A stretch of 64,000 nt of DNA, from NCBI RefSeq assembly GCF_002878395.1, contig NW_025841853.1, forward strand, positions 62,001 to 126,000, given 5' to 3'. Source of the DNA: Capsicum annuum. Its lineage: Eukaryota > Streptophyta > Magnoliopsida > Solanales > Solanaceae. The translations under genes were made by a program, and so were the position numbers. A model generated the notes under the pieces. That model worked only from the letters and a program-made list of their open reading frames with translations, ran no database searches and had not been told where the DNA came from. Positions 47,291 to 59,290 of this stretch are shown here, one piece after another. The first letter of the stretch is position 1, and every line of letters begins with the position of its first letter.

Positions 47291-47733
47291 TATTGGAAGA
47301 TAGTTCTTTTGTACTTTAGTCCCTATGGAGGGATTCTTTTCTGAACTCAAATCCCGGAGGTTTATTTAAAAGGTGTGTTTGTATACTTTCATCTGAGTTA
47401 AAGGTACTAACTCGGAAGGGTTTTCTTGAGAATCCGTTTCCATGGTTGATGATTTTTTTGTTATATCCTTTAGGTTAACTGTTGCCTCAGCGACATTTAT
47501 GGCTTGATGAATTAGGTCTTTTATCCATTCGTGGACATGCTTTCCATTGTATACATTGATTATATCTTAGTGTATTCTAAAAAGGAGGTGGCTAATGTAG
47601 ATCACCACTCGTTCCATGTAGCAAAGTTTGAAGGATTATTATTTGTATGCCAAGTCCTCCGAATGGGAGTTTTTGTTAAAACTCGAAGCCCTTTTGTTTA
47701 TGTTGTTTGTTTCTAGTGAAGAGATCAAGGGTT
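47291..47733 (+). pseudogene. Element D reverse transcriptase remnant (YIDY box)
   Basis: At 47552-47563 the catalytic box reads YIDY followed by ILVYSKKE, so the second catalytic Asp is Tyr. Upstream blocks are badly decayed. Cut off at 47733 by element E. Confidence 0.65.
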
Positions 47734-48450
47734 TGGTATGAGATAAATGGCTATCTTATCCTTCGGTGACATCATTAGAGGTAAACACATAAAAACTAAA
47801 CCCTTGGTCACCTCAGGGACATAATAACATGCATAGAGGACCCGTTTTGGATCATTAACGAGCTTTAAAATACTCCAAGACTTCCCCACCTTTGTACTAC
47901 AAAATCGTCTCTTTCATCAAGGGTGTTTTGGTCATTTTATCTTTCTATTTGTAATAGAATCTAAATATTCTCTTATTAGGTCATATTTTCTTTAGTTCAT
48001 TATGGATATTTGAAATACATTAAAAGAATTCTTCTCTCTTTGTGAATGTTGTGTTGGACTTGGAAAATCCAAGTACTGTAGGGATGGAAAAATCGGTATT
48101 GAACATTGTTTAGGAATGGTTGTTGTAATGCAGAGTTTATTCCCTTAGCAGTCACTATAAGAGGATTGGTTTTTGATTATTATGACATTGTGTGTCTTTG
48201 CATTTGATACACATATTGGTTTACATTATGCGCTAGATCTTATGTCATCTTATCTATTCTTTTTTTAATGAATTTATTGTGTTTATTTCTTATTCCACGG
48301 TTATGTTGCTGCCATAGCTTGTTTGTATCTTGTTCTTGGCTATGGTCTTGTGTTCTTTGATCGTTATCCTGTTTCTTAGTCTTGTATCATTTTGCATCAT
48401 AGTAGGGATTGATTTCATTCTTACGAGATCAATCTTGGGCTTGTTACTTA
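47734..48450 (+). repeat. Element E 5' LTR
   Basis: Aligns with 53125-53933 in blocks (TGGCTATCTTATCCTTCGG-like start, the TTGGAAAATCCAAGTA block near 48058, and GTTGCTGCCATAGCTTGTTT near 48305). The inner boundary is uncertain by about 100 bases. Confidence 0.7.
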
Positions 48451-49830
48451 GAAAATCAACAAAAAAGAGTGTTGAAAACCAAAAATCCAAAAAGAAAGCA
48501 ATCTATCCCCCTTTTGGCCCTTTGACAAAACTTTGGTCTTTGAATTTTTGTATATTTGTGAGTTTTAATGTTAGATCATTGTTTCTGAACACTAGATAGG
48601 TGTAAAAATCCAAAATATCACAAAAAATAGTTATCATATTTTTGTACCTTGGCAAAAACTTGAGGCTTAGATTTTTTGTATTTTTTTGGTCTTTTGTTGT
48701 TTCTAGTGTAAGGTTCTTGTTACCTAACACTAACAGAGTTTAGATCTTGGATTGGAGCTTAAAACAGGTTGTTTTGAGTTATTCACCATTGTTAAGTTGA
48801 AGGTTGAAGAAACTAGAAAGGTGAATCTTAAAATTAGAGAGTTGTTGTTGATATTGTGGCTTTAAAACATGTTGGTGTTTAGGAGAGCAACGTGATCTTG
48901 GAGAAAAAAATCATCCTATTTTGAGCTCAATTGGTTTGGTTTAAATTTTTTTAAATGTTCTTGTTGTTCTTCATGTTTGTCGTGTATTGTTGAAAAATAA
49001 CATTAAAGGTGTGTTGTTTGATCTAAAAGATTGGATAAATAAAGTGTGGTCTTTGTTTGTCCTGAATGACATAATTCTAAGGGATCCCAAAGAAGAAAGG
49101 GCAAAGAGGGTCTTTTAAAAGAAGCCTTATAAAAAATATGCAATTGTTAAAACATATTCCAAGACATACAAAAGAGGAAAGAAGACAAGAGGCTTTCAAA
49201 CAGCAGTATTACCAAAAGGGTGCAAGGAAAGTCAAACTCATTTTGAATTTGAAAAAAAGGCTCCAAGTCTTGTATTTTCCCTCTAAAAACAGAAATTTTC
49301 ACTCTTCCAAATTGAAAATTGAGCAATTCAAATTGGAACCAAAAAAATTTCAAAAATTTCAATAACATTTAAACATCTAATAAGAGGCTATAATGTCATC
49401 ACCCTTCAAAAACTGACCCTAAGCTCAAATTTCAGATTCTAAGTTTCTTTTCCTTGTTTCATTGGTTTTATTTCTTCAGTCTAGTACTAATTTGAAACTA
49501 GGAATCACCTACTGGATTGTAAATTAGTTTTCTAATACGTTTCTTTGTGTATTCATTCTTTTTGTTCTTTTCTTATTTTTATTTGTTGTACTTTTTCATT
49601 TCAAGTTCATAAGTAGATTTTGTTGTGTCTTTATTCGATCAAACAAGAATATATTTCGGCCGCAAAGTAGTGATTGACACCTTATTGACTACCAGAGTAT
49701 AAGTAACTTTAAATATTCACTACTCCAATTGTATGGATCATAAAGATGTATGCATACAAATGTTGGTGAGGAGCTTTTACTACTAATCTTGTTTGTTTAT
49801 TTTGTATGTACAAGGTGATATAAGGGGAAC
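48451..49830 (+). other. Element E leader, unidentified
   Basis: A 1.4-kb stretch between LTR and first readable frame. It has a Lys-rich 75-codon open frame (49138-49365) but no recognised domain. Could be an untranslated leader or lost gag. Confidence 0.4.
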
Positions 49831-50220
49831 ATGTCTTCATTAACAGTGTATTATTGTGACTAAGACAAGGGAAACTATTATTATAGTAAGGAATTTTATG
49901 GCTAAGATGATGATGGATATTATGAGGACTATGAAAATAGCCATGATCAAGACATGGGTAAAGTAGAAGGTTATGGGTTTGAGGGAGAAAGTAAGATGAA
50001 TTAAGTGCCTAGTGCTTATAGTGATTATAGAGGTGATGAAGAGCCTTGTGATGGTTCTTATGATGAAGTTGGGGCAAGTGAGAAGTGTTCTACTTCCCAC
50101 TCTGAACCTAGAAATTGTGTAAGGTACAACCCCTTCATTCGCAAAGCTTATGAGAGATATGGTGCGAGTGCACATGTGGAGTATGAAGATTAATATTCCT
50201 CACCTAGCGGTACTTCTTAT
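49831..50220 (+). pseudogene. Element E Tyr/Asp-rich ORF segment
   Basis: From the ATG at 49831 the frame continues through several stops to about 50595. It is strikingly rich in Tyr, Asp, Glu and Gly (for example DDDGYYEDYENSHDQD). The piece 50005-50193 is open. It lies directly before the protease-like part, so it may be the end of a gag, but no zinc knuckle is visible. Missing in F. Confidence 0.5.
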
Positions 50221-50403
50221 CAAGGTTGAAGTGGTGTGAATGGTTATACTATATATAGTGGAGTTTGTCTCATGAGAAGAAGATGGTATGCATCTTCAAA
50301 GATAAAGGCTACTCATGTGCCCATGGAGTATACTAAGCCTTATACTATTGATCAAAGATTTAATATTAACTCTGGAAGGGTCACCATATATGGGGTTCTA
50401 GGC

Positions 50404-50650
50404 GGCCTCATTATGATAGATGATAGGTGTTATAAAAGCGACATCATTCCACCCATGGTTGATCATTTGGGGCTATTCGAGATCCTCTACTTGTTTCATA
50501 TTCAATGTATGGGTATAAGGTTTTCGAGAAAATTAACATTGTCTTCAACAAATTTTCATGCTATGAGGAGGTATGGTGTGATATCTTCCACTTGAAACAA
50601 GGTCATATAAGCTTGGTACTAATTTTTTTGCACAACATAAAGTTCTAGGT
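50404..50650 (+). pseudogene. Element E retropepsin-like segment
   Basis: Reads MIDDRCYKSDIIPPMVDHLG, equivalent to the plant gypsy active-site region IIDGGSCTNV...MVDHLGL, with the D-G-G replaced by D-D-R. One frameshift later it reads PLLVSY and CYEEVWCDIF, matching F 6460-6600. Not an active protease as it stands. Confidence 0.65.
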
Positions 50651-50819
50651 GTGATAAATTAGCCTAAGGTTGTAAGGGATTAATTGGTAAATCATCTCAT
50701 TACTTCTATTCATCCTATGTCTCTAAGAGAAGTGATCATATACTCAAAGTCAAATAATTATAAGAGATGAAAGATTGAAAGGAGTAAGGGTATGCAAGGT
50801 GGCAATCAAAGAATAGAAA

Positions 50820-53240
50820 AATGAGAGGTCATAAGGTGTGAAGTGAGGGGGTTGCCACCAAACCGAGTTAACTATTCTTGTCCTTCAATGTCTAAGGACA
50901 TTTGTGTAGGTACAAACATGGCAAGCAGCAGAGAATGAGTGCTAAAGGTTATTCCATTTGATGGCTTGACTAGGGAAATCTTAGTTGCTTCCTAAGATTT
51001 TGGGAAACCTTCACACCAAGGTAAAGAAGAATATACTTAAGAACTTTAAAGTTAAATAGCTAACTCTTACTCTTTTGTGCATGTAAATGATGATTGTGTG
51101 GCTAATAGCCCATTGAGTATGAGTAGTATCTTACCTATTTGTTAGTCTATTGATTCTTTGCCTCGTTTTTATGGTTTATATGTTATAAATATAGATACAC
51201 TATTAAATCCTATTGATGACCGAATTGTGTCCTCTTGTCATATCAATTTATGTCCACCTAGTGTTGAAAACATTGTGTTGAATAAAAGTACATCGTCTAT
51301 CGATTCATTTCATCTTGATGATGATGTACATGTTGTGAGTGTTGATACACTAGTTGATCTCATTGATGACTGAATTGACTTTTCTAGCAAGCTTAATTTA
51401 TGTCCACCTAGTGTTGAAGCCATTGTGTTGAATGATAGTACATTATCTTGTGGGAATTGTGTTGATCAACTTCTGTGCAAAAGAAGTCCACCACTTGAGG
51501 TTATGTGTGTTGTTATCAATAGACCTTAAGTGAGTGAAGAATTTGAAATCTTTTGTAAAAAAGATCAGAGTGAACCCATGAACTTGTCCTTTGGAAAAGA
51601 TTATAATGTTTTCTTTGCTCATAAGGATAATCATGTGCTTGAAACATCTTTCAAAATTTATAATGATCTTTTAGAGAATGAAGAACTTGCTTGTTCCAAA
51701 TCTACCCTTGGGATGGATCATCCTCCCATTAAGTACTTATTTGAAGATGGAATAATCACTCTGAATGAACCTAGTGGTGAGAATGATGTTAAAGGTGTAT
51801 CTTCTCCTGAATGCTATAGACTATATGCTAACTCATTATAGTGTGACAACATTCCTCCTAAAGATGGAAATATCTTTTTAAAAGATTAGAGTACTCTAAA
51901 TGTTAAGGAATGTGTAGTCTTGGAAAGGAATAACCAATTGAGTGATGATAGTTTTTAATGTGTAGGCAGTTGTTTCTTGAAAAATATTTATGGATGTGAT
52001 CCTTTGAAAAATGTGATCCTTGAAAAATTGATTGCTTCTTTTGTAGATTTAAGAAATAATCCCTTTGATTTTAGTGGTGGTATGTGTCTACTTGATGGTT
52101 CTTCCTTAAAAGGAGAAAGTGTCAATTTCTTTGAAATTACTTTTTTTCTACTATGTGCGACCTTATTGTTGAGAGTACTCATGGTGATGTACATGAGGAC
52201 ACCTTAGAATAGGTTTACATGAGTGATACCTTTCTTTACTCTTTATTTTCTTTTGATGATATATATGTTATTGTAAAGTGTATGTCTTGTAGTTTGGGTT
52301 AAGCCTATGGGGAAAGGAAGTGTTGTGTAGACCCGTATCTATGGCCACTCTTTCTATTTGACCCCAATACCAAATATGGAAATGGTGATGTTGTTGCAAC
52401 CAACTTGTTGTTTGGTCTACATCACAAGCTAAGTGTCACTATTCAAAATCAGAGAGCAAAGATGTCATTGTCTCCTTGGGGTAATACTTCTAAATATGCG
52501 TCCTTGCTCAACACACTTGTTCTTAAGTTGAGTGAATCCCAACTTGTGGATGCCATGTTTTCTATTTTTTTGAAAGGAAAAATATATATGTATTTAAAAC
52601 CTTTGTCTTCATCCGTGTATGCCTTTACACTTGATTAGTTAATTCCTTTCTATACTACCATTTTTCTTACGATGACACCCATGCTAGTATTGGATTGTTG
52701 CTATATAGTGGTAGGGAACTTGTTTGTTGGTTTACTTGATTGAGTGATCATTCAATATGGATCTTGTGGACTTTAGGACTAATTGAAGAACCACCCTTGG
52801 TGTGGTCTGTTGAAGAGGTAATGAAACAATTGTGTCTTATTGCTCAAATAGTAGAGGTAATTCTACCTTTTGGATTTTGTGCATTGAAGTTCCTTATCTC
52901 TTGGTGGTTTCTTTAACCAAATCATTTGTGTATTCTTTTTTGAGTTTTTAATATTCAATTAAAAGGATCCGTGGTTATATTTCAAGTATGTGCAACCTTG
53001 GAATGATGAAATTATTTGTTATGCTAATCCTAACACCTATGACATGATGATATTCTGCTTTTAATCCTTTCTTTGGTCTTGCATAGTGTGGATTTGAGGT
53101 CAAATCATTTACAAAAAAGGCGGATGATATGAACCAAATGACCATTTTAGCTTTTAATGACATCATTGTTGGCCAAGACATAAAGAATCAATCCTTGGTC
53201 ACCTTGAAGACATAAGAACATGCATGGATGACCCGTTTTG
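50820..53240 (+). pseudogene. Element E copy of the uncharacterised long ORF
   Basis: Homologous to F 6798-8417: MSKDICVGTNMASS near 50890-50930, VDTLVDLIDD and INLCPPSVE repeats (51187-51450), ELACSKSTLGMDH (about 51690), GENDV (where F has a stop), FLYSLFSFDDIYVIV (about 52220). A segment about 52700-52870 reads SIWILWTLGLIEEPPLVWSV and VMKQLCLIAQ, which F lacks but H has. Many stops. The frame end lies inside the 3' LTR. Confidence 0.7.
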
Positions 53241-53933
53241 AATACACCATAAAGCAATTCACTATGGGGAAGGTATCTTGGGACTTATTTTTAATGTCTA
53301 CTGGAGAATACAATAGGAACACACGGCATTGGAGCACTGAAGAGATTTAAAAAAATCCAAAATTTCCCCTCTATTGCATTCCAAGGTCGCCCCTATCATT
53401 AAAGGTGTTTTGGTTATTTTATCTTTTATTTTATAATAGACTACAAATAGTCTCTTAGTTGGTCATTTCATCTTTTGTTGATTATGGATATTTGAAAGAC
53501 ACTAAAAGACTTCTTTTCTCTTTGAGAGTATAGTATAGGGCTTGGAAAAGCCAAGTAGTATAGCGCTTGGAAAATTTGGTATTGAACATTGCTTAGAAAA
53601 TATGGTCGCAAGGCAGAGTTAATTCCCTTTGATTATAGCGACATTGAGGGTCTTTACGTTTGATAAATGTGTTGGTACTCATTATTTTGTAAGATATTAT
53701 GTCATCTTATCTATACTTTACTTTGTTGCATTTGTTATGTTTTGTTTCTTATTCTTAGGTTATGTTGCTTCCATTGCTTGTTTGTATCTTGTTCTTGGAT
53801 TTGGACCTGTGTTCTTGGCTAGTTTATGTGTTCCTTGGTTAGTCTCATATTATTTTGGATCCCAAAAATGTTATGTGGCATTTTGTATTTTTGTGTCGAG
53901 ACATGTGGACTCTTTTTTTTGAATGTCGTGTCA
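53125..53933 (+). repeat. Element E 3' LTR (about 809 bp)
   Basis: Starts TGATATGAACCAAATG right after the purine tract ACAAAAAAGGCGGA. The opening still reads DDMNQMTILAFNDIIVGQD, parallel to F's DDTVQMAILSFDDIFGGQH. Ends in TTTTTTTTGAATGTCGTGTCA-like text matching F's end. Confidence 0.78.
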
Positions 53934-54780
53934 GGATGAGTCACATTTGTTACCTAGGTGGTTACTATAAAGACCTCTATACCTATTGTATTATGCCACT
54001 TCTAAGAGTCTTGCCTTAGTTGAGTAAGTGGTTCTTGTGCTTTAGTTACTCTATGACACTTCTTGTGTTGGTTAGTGGCTTAGGACTATGGTTATATGTT
54101 GAAATGGGAAATATAGAACTCCTCAAGTGGGGGACACTCTAGGTTACAATTTAGGCATCGTATGGTAGAAGATGTTGCCTCCCCCTTGGGGGTATGAAGT
54201 TGGTAGGGGTAATTTTCTTGGCCCCGATTTAGTTTACCAAACTTTAGAAAAGGGTGAAGGAAATCTGTGAGTAGTTGAAAGGCGCTCAAACTCGCTAAAA
54301 TTCCTATACAGATGTGTAGCGTCGGATATTAAAGCTTAGTGTTGGCGAATAGTTATTCTTGAAACTATCTCTCATAGTGGGAGTGGTGCATCTCGATAAA
54401 AAAAGTGAAAACCTTAGTCCCTAATATATTAGTCCCTAGTTGTTATTTAATGAGGTTGGCAATATTACCTAAAAGATTGAGATTCCTTCTATGTTGAACT
54501 CCATTTCCCCTAATTGTCCATGTCTTTAGGTGTAAAGATGTATAGGTGATTCCCTGTTGTTCATTTTCTTTGAGGATGTTGATATTTTAGGTTCTTTGAA
54601 TAGTGATGAGGTCCCGGTAAGGATCTCAGATTGTCAAGTTCACCAGTTGTGAACAATAGAAGTGGCTTTGGTGAAGGTTCTATGGAGGAACCAAGGGTCC
54701 GAGAAAGCTACTTGTGAGGCTGAAGAGGACATGAAGTCCATGTATTCGTAACTATGTTCCATTCCAGAAACTCATATTTA
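53934..54780 (+). pseudogene. Element D RNase H start, integrase end and chromodomain
   Basis: Right of E, the frame reads LGGYYKDLYTYCIMPLLRVL (start of RNase H, about 53965). After a gap with no readable core it reads NSYTDV...RRILKLSVGE (integrase C-terminus, about 54290-54350). It then reads VKVLWRNQGSEKATCEAEED and MKSMYS (chromodomain, about 54670-54750). Most of the integrase core is missing. Several stops. Confidence 0.7.
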
Positions 54781-55077
54781 AGGTATGTATTGTTCTTCCT
54801 ATCTTTGTTTATGTCTTTGGTAAACATTGCATGAAATTTCCTATGCATACAATTAATTCATGTCTTTGATAGAAAAAGGATTTGAATTCCCAAATGTAGA
54901 GTAGCTTTATAACTTTAAATTATGATGAGGATCGTGATACGTGTCGTGTTGTAACCTTGTTGTGTGTTTTGGCTTAGTTTTATTGAAAGTGGTTTGTGAT
55001 ATGTGCTAGTGTGCTAACTTGTGTTGATATTTTCCTTACCCATCATTTGTGGATGAATGATCCTATATGGGGGAGAA
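54781..55077 (+). other. Element D 3' untranslated region and polypurine tract
   Basis: No coding. Ends in GGGGGAGAA (55069-55077), the polypurine tract directly before the right LTR. Confidence 0.75.
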
Positions 55078-58000
55078 TAAAACACCCAATAGTGTGGCTT
55101 TCCAAAATTTTTTGGTTGATTGGTGATGATAATTATATGTGTTGTGTTGTGTCCTTATTTTCCAATCTTTATAACTTGTGTAGACATTTCCTTTATGCAT
55201 ATTGATGTGTTAAATTGTGTTTATGCTTGAATCGCCCCTCATTCGAGGACACATGATACAAGTGGAGGAGAATAAAAATTGCTAGACTTGAACCCTTGAA
55301 AAGACTACTCTTTTTGATACCCATGAGGTGGGTACTATCAAAGGGATTGAGTTGTACCCTTGGCTATAACTCGTACCCTTCTTCCCTTACGTTCTCATAC
55401 CTTGATTAGTAAGTTAAGGTAGCATACTGTCTCTTATATGATGAGGTAATTACAAGGTCGTATGGAGTGCAAACCTAACCTAGAGTGGACTATTATTGTT
55501 ATGGGTAAAGTTCACGAATAGTTCATGAGTCGTACTCTTTCCTAATGACTCAAAGGTTCCAACTCATACCTAAAATAGTGTGGTTGACCTATGAGAAGCC
55601 TAGGTTACGGGTTAGGATACAACTCATACCCTAGGTCACTATTGCCACATGAGCCGCATGGTGGAGTCATACCCCTGCATAAGTAGACTTTCTATATTTT
55701 ATTAAGGACCTTTTGGTCATTTCTCTTTCCTAAAACACTAAGTCATTGCACTATATAAGGGATTTTACCCTCCTAAGTATTCATTTTAAAGACTCAAAGA
55801 CTCTACATACTCTCTCAATCTCATCTTTGGAGGATTGGAGGCAAGGGTTCCAAGAGGGGTCTTCAAGAGGTAAAGGAGAGTCAAGATTGTTTATGTGTCA
55901 TATTTCTTAGGAATACACCTCTTCCCCTTTCTATGTAACTCTAAACCCATGTATTTCACACATGGATTATTAAGTGTACATGGTGGTTTTGATTCAAACA
56001 AAAAGGGTTATTTTGCCTAACGATGAACAATATTTACTATTGCCTAGACTTTATATATATATATGTTAGTGTTGATGTTTGGCATGTGTGGATGCTTGAT
56101 GTTTGTATTCTAACCAATGAGTCTTGAGAAACATAAATGTTGATTATTGTTGATAACCTTGGTAGATGTATTTACACAAGGTGTTTGAGAAAATGTCTAA
56201 GTGAAATGGCTAGTTACTTGTTGATGATGTATTGAATTAGGGCAATGGCCCAATGAGCATGAATGATTATTAAATGGTATGTTACAGTTATTTTGACCCA
56301 TGTATTATGTATTTGATGCTAGTTGTGGGATAATGGATAATAAGGGTTTGAAACCCAAAACATGAAAATGAACTTGTTATGTGTGTTGAGCCTGAATGTG
56401 GTGAGAATGTGGTTAAGGCCTGCTAGTGAATTGTGAATGGTCATATGGGTCTTGGTGACCATAAATGAAATTAAATATGTGTTGAGTCAATGCATGTGGC
56501 CTACTGAACTGATTAATGGTTAAATAGTTTTGTCAAGGTCAAATGTGTATCAATTGAATTGGCCTAGTGCACATGAACTAGTCATTATAATGTCTAAATG
56601 AATGTGAATACTTGTGGATGGTTGGTAAAGAACTTATTGGTCATGTATTGAATTATCATGATTGTGAATGCTTTGTAAATGGTTGTTCTGAACCTTGTTA
56701 ATCATGGAATGATTAGCCTGTGGCTTAGAATGGTGTGATGGCCTTATATGTACGAATGGTTGGTAATTGATGTTGTGTTGATGTTGTTGTCCATGTAATT
56801 TGTTAAATTATAACCATGTTGGTTTGATGTCTAAAAGGAGATGTTCAATTCCTTAAACATAAACATTAATTATGTATTAAACCAAGTGTGGTAAATACTA
56901 AATATAATATTGTTAATGAAGTAAGAATGGTTTGTGTGTGTCATAAGGACAACAAATTGGATTGTTAAATGAAATTAGTAAATGCTTTGGCCTAAGGAAA
57001 TGGTTGAGAAAAGAAGTGTCCCATAAGGGCTATGTGGTCATGTATGATGTTGAATTGGCTTTTTGAGCCATACCCTTAAATGTGATTTAAGTTGTATGCA
57101 TGTAAATGCATGAACTAATGAGTCAAGAGTTCTAATCCTGACAAAAAATGTCAATGAAACAACGAGTGATTTGAGTTTCTCATATAATGATATGACTAGT
57201 GATTCGAGTTCCTAGTCCAATGAAACAATGAGTGGCTCGAGTTCCTAGTCAATGGCAGGGCTACCAAATAGGGTTCCTAGATCGGTGATATGACAATAGA
57301 TTCGAGTTCCTATCTGAAGAGAGCTCTTTAGGTAAGAATACCTCTTCTAATGACGACGATAGTAATACGAGTTACTAGATCGGTGATATAACTAGTGATT
57401 CGAGTTCATATTTTGATGAAATAAAATTGCTGGTGATTCTAGTTCCTACACTGGTGAAACAACTAGCAATTCTAGTTCCTAGTTCAATGAAATGGGAATG
57501 AGATTTGTCAAATGGGTCAACTTAGTTGAATTGGTTGACTTGGTGAAATGTGGTATGTTGGTAAAGTTAACTTGGAGTTTGGATCCCCATGTCTAATGTA
57601 ATAATAAAGTTTAAGGCTATAAAATTGTTAAGGTGGAAGATTGAAAGCTCTTCACTCCATGTCTGATGAATGAATGATTTAAGAATACATGCTATGTCTT
57701 GTTCCGTTTATGGAATAATGTTAACATGATGTGCATGTCTACGTGTATGAGCATGTGTTAAAAATGTGATTAGAGTTGTATGCCTAATAAAAACGGTTTG
57801 GACCTCAGTTTGAAATGCTAGAATCCCCCACTTGATGCCTCATGATTTAAAAGTCTTAGAATGTTGTTATGTCTTTACATCTTATTGTCCTATTATATAT
57901 ATATATATGTATATACATATATATATTTATAAGTAAGGGTAAGTTTATGAATGTTATTGAACATGATATATTGACTTTTTTTGAATGACAATATTATTTT

Positions 58001-58487
58001 ATCCTTATCATTGAGTTACACGCTTTCTCTCCAACCTCTAAACATCTCCGGACGCTATGTCCCTATACGACATATGGACAAGAGCATCTGATTCTTCTAC
58101 ACAGTGAACAGGTGTTCGAGCAGATTAGTGCATTGACCTTGAAGTGGTGATCTTCCATACTTTGGAAAACCTACATTTAATAGTCACGTTACCATATTTC
58201 ATACTTGTATAGAATGGTACTTGGCTATTCTCCGGGACTTGTTCAAACATATTATCGACTTCGGCTATTTAGAGGTTTTATGGATGACTTTAGACTTCGG
58301 CATGTTGGCTGGACTATTGTTATTAAGGAAATCATAGTTATTGTTTAGTTGTGACTATTAGTCTTTCATTTTCGATATATTGTTCTATGGTCAGACTTCA
58401 TCTAACCCTTGTGGATAATTATGGGTGATTAGGTTGGGTTAACGAGGTGACCTCCAGTGCATGTGCACTTGACATCGGGTCGTATCA
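55078..58487 (+). repeat. Element D 3' LTR
   Basis: Starts TAAAACACCC (from TGAAACACCC), ends CGTATCA. TATATAAGG near 55753 is a good TATA box. It carries the minisatellite (57151-57495) and TA run (57894-57927) at the same places as the left LTR. A TACGAC/GTCGTA-like word recurs between 55350 and 55680. Confidence 0.88.
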
Positions 58488-58492
58488 TAAGG

Positions 58493-59290
58493 GAATAACT
58501 AAGAGGTAAGAAAACTAAAAAGGTCATAATGGCATTACTAAATATGAAGGGTAAGGCTTCCTATAACTTAGGAGCCATAAGACACAATTGCTTTATCACC
58601 TCCTGAAAAGACCATACAAAGAGTGGTGCCAAAATTTGTTTTAAAGCCCATAAGATCCATATAGAATTTTCATTCAAACAAGTGGACAAACCAACAAGTT
58701 CACTACCTCTACAAAAAGAAAATTTGTGTCTAGCACGGATATCGTAAGAAAAGAGGTAGTATAGAAAGGAATCAATTATAAAATCATCATCCAAGGTTTT
58801 ATTACCTATAAGAAAAGCACTTGGCACAAAAGATATTCCACTTAATTCACACAAGGATGGAATCAAAACATTTAAGCACTTATGAATTTTTTCTTTCAAA
58901 CAACTTCCTTGAAGCAATGGGTCAGCAATTGTAAACAATTCACAAAGAAAGGGATCACAAGAACGAAATCCATCCAACATGTTCTTAAGAGGAGACTCTC
59001 TTTTTGAACTACAAGTAGTGAGAACTTTGTCAAGAGAGGAAACACACAATGGTGAACTATCTTGGAGCTTTTCACTGCTCCCCTTCTTTAAAAATCTCAC
59101 ATCTTTGTTGGAGATCTTTTCCTTACATAATGTTTGTCCATCAAGTGGATCATAAATCCCCAAGAAAGGCTTGCCAATATAGGGAAGTATACTGATGTGG
59201 CATGGAAACATGACACTTTCAATGCTTAAAACCATGAATATATGCGTAAACTAATGGTATTTTCTTCGATATAGTGCACTTTGGTGTGAA
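58493..59290 (-). pseudogene. Element H copy of the uncharacterised ORF (224 codons open)
   Basis: The open frame 59235 to 58561 is the third-longest in the window. Its ENSIWILWALKQILAPLFVW and EVIKQLCLMAP match E at about 52745-52870, and DSFLYYLFSYD matches FLYSLFSFDD. It includes ten or so Cys residues but no pattern I recognise as a metal site. It does not start with a convincing initiator; the ATG at 59235 is simply the first one. Left of the stop the DNA continues to match E up to D's insertion at 58487. Confidence 0.7.

Larger units (their letters stand above)
47734..53933 (+). mobile_element. Element E: fullest copy of the E/F/H family
   Basis: Starts TGGTATGAGA, ends CGTGTCA. Flanks GGGTT and GGATG share 3 of 5 bases. 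The homologous stretch of A (5590-5640) continues across the right junction. LTRs are about 0.7-0.8 kb, with a purine tract at 53111-53124. Internal order: unidentified leader, Tyr-rich segment, retropepsin-like segment, long uncharacterised ORF. No RT, RNase H or integrase seen. Coding is broken by many stops. Confidence 0.8.
32189..58487 (+). mobile_element. Element D: Tekay-like Ty3/gypsy element containing C and E
   Basis: LTRs of about 3.4 kb (32189-35650 and 55078-58487), tRNA-Met-type primer site, decayed gag, protease, RT, RNase H start, integrase C-terminus, chromodomain and polypurine tract. Subtracting C and E leaves about 9.7 kb. The flanks TATGA and TAAGG are a poor target duplication (3 of 5), but H continues exactly across the insertion. 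It is a sister of element A. Confidence 0.88.
31369..59290 (-). mobile_element. Element H: E/F-family LTR element, minus strand, split by D
   Basis: Minus-strand 3' LTR (31369-31973), purine tract and 3' internal end (31974-32188), then a 26.3-kb interruption by element D, then more internal sequence (58493-59235 and beyond). Joining the two sides gives a continuous match to element E from about 52000 to 53124. The 5' LTR is not in the window; it should lie right of element J. The left flank TTATG (31364-31368) is the expected target duplication. Confidence 0.78.

Noticed and set aside
58488..58492. A firm target duplication for element D (TATGA / TAAGG)
   Set aside because: Only 3 of 5 bases agree. 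D's ends rest on LTR alignment and the continuity of H.
58561..59235. A 224-codon minus-strand ORF as a host gene
   Set aside because: It matches the uncharacterised ORF of element E (52000-52870), and the DNA right and left of D joins into that element.
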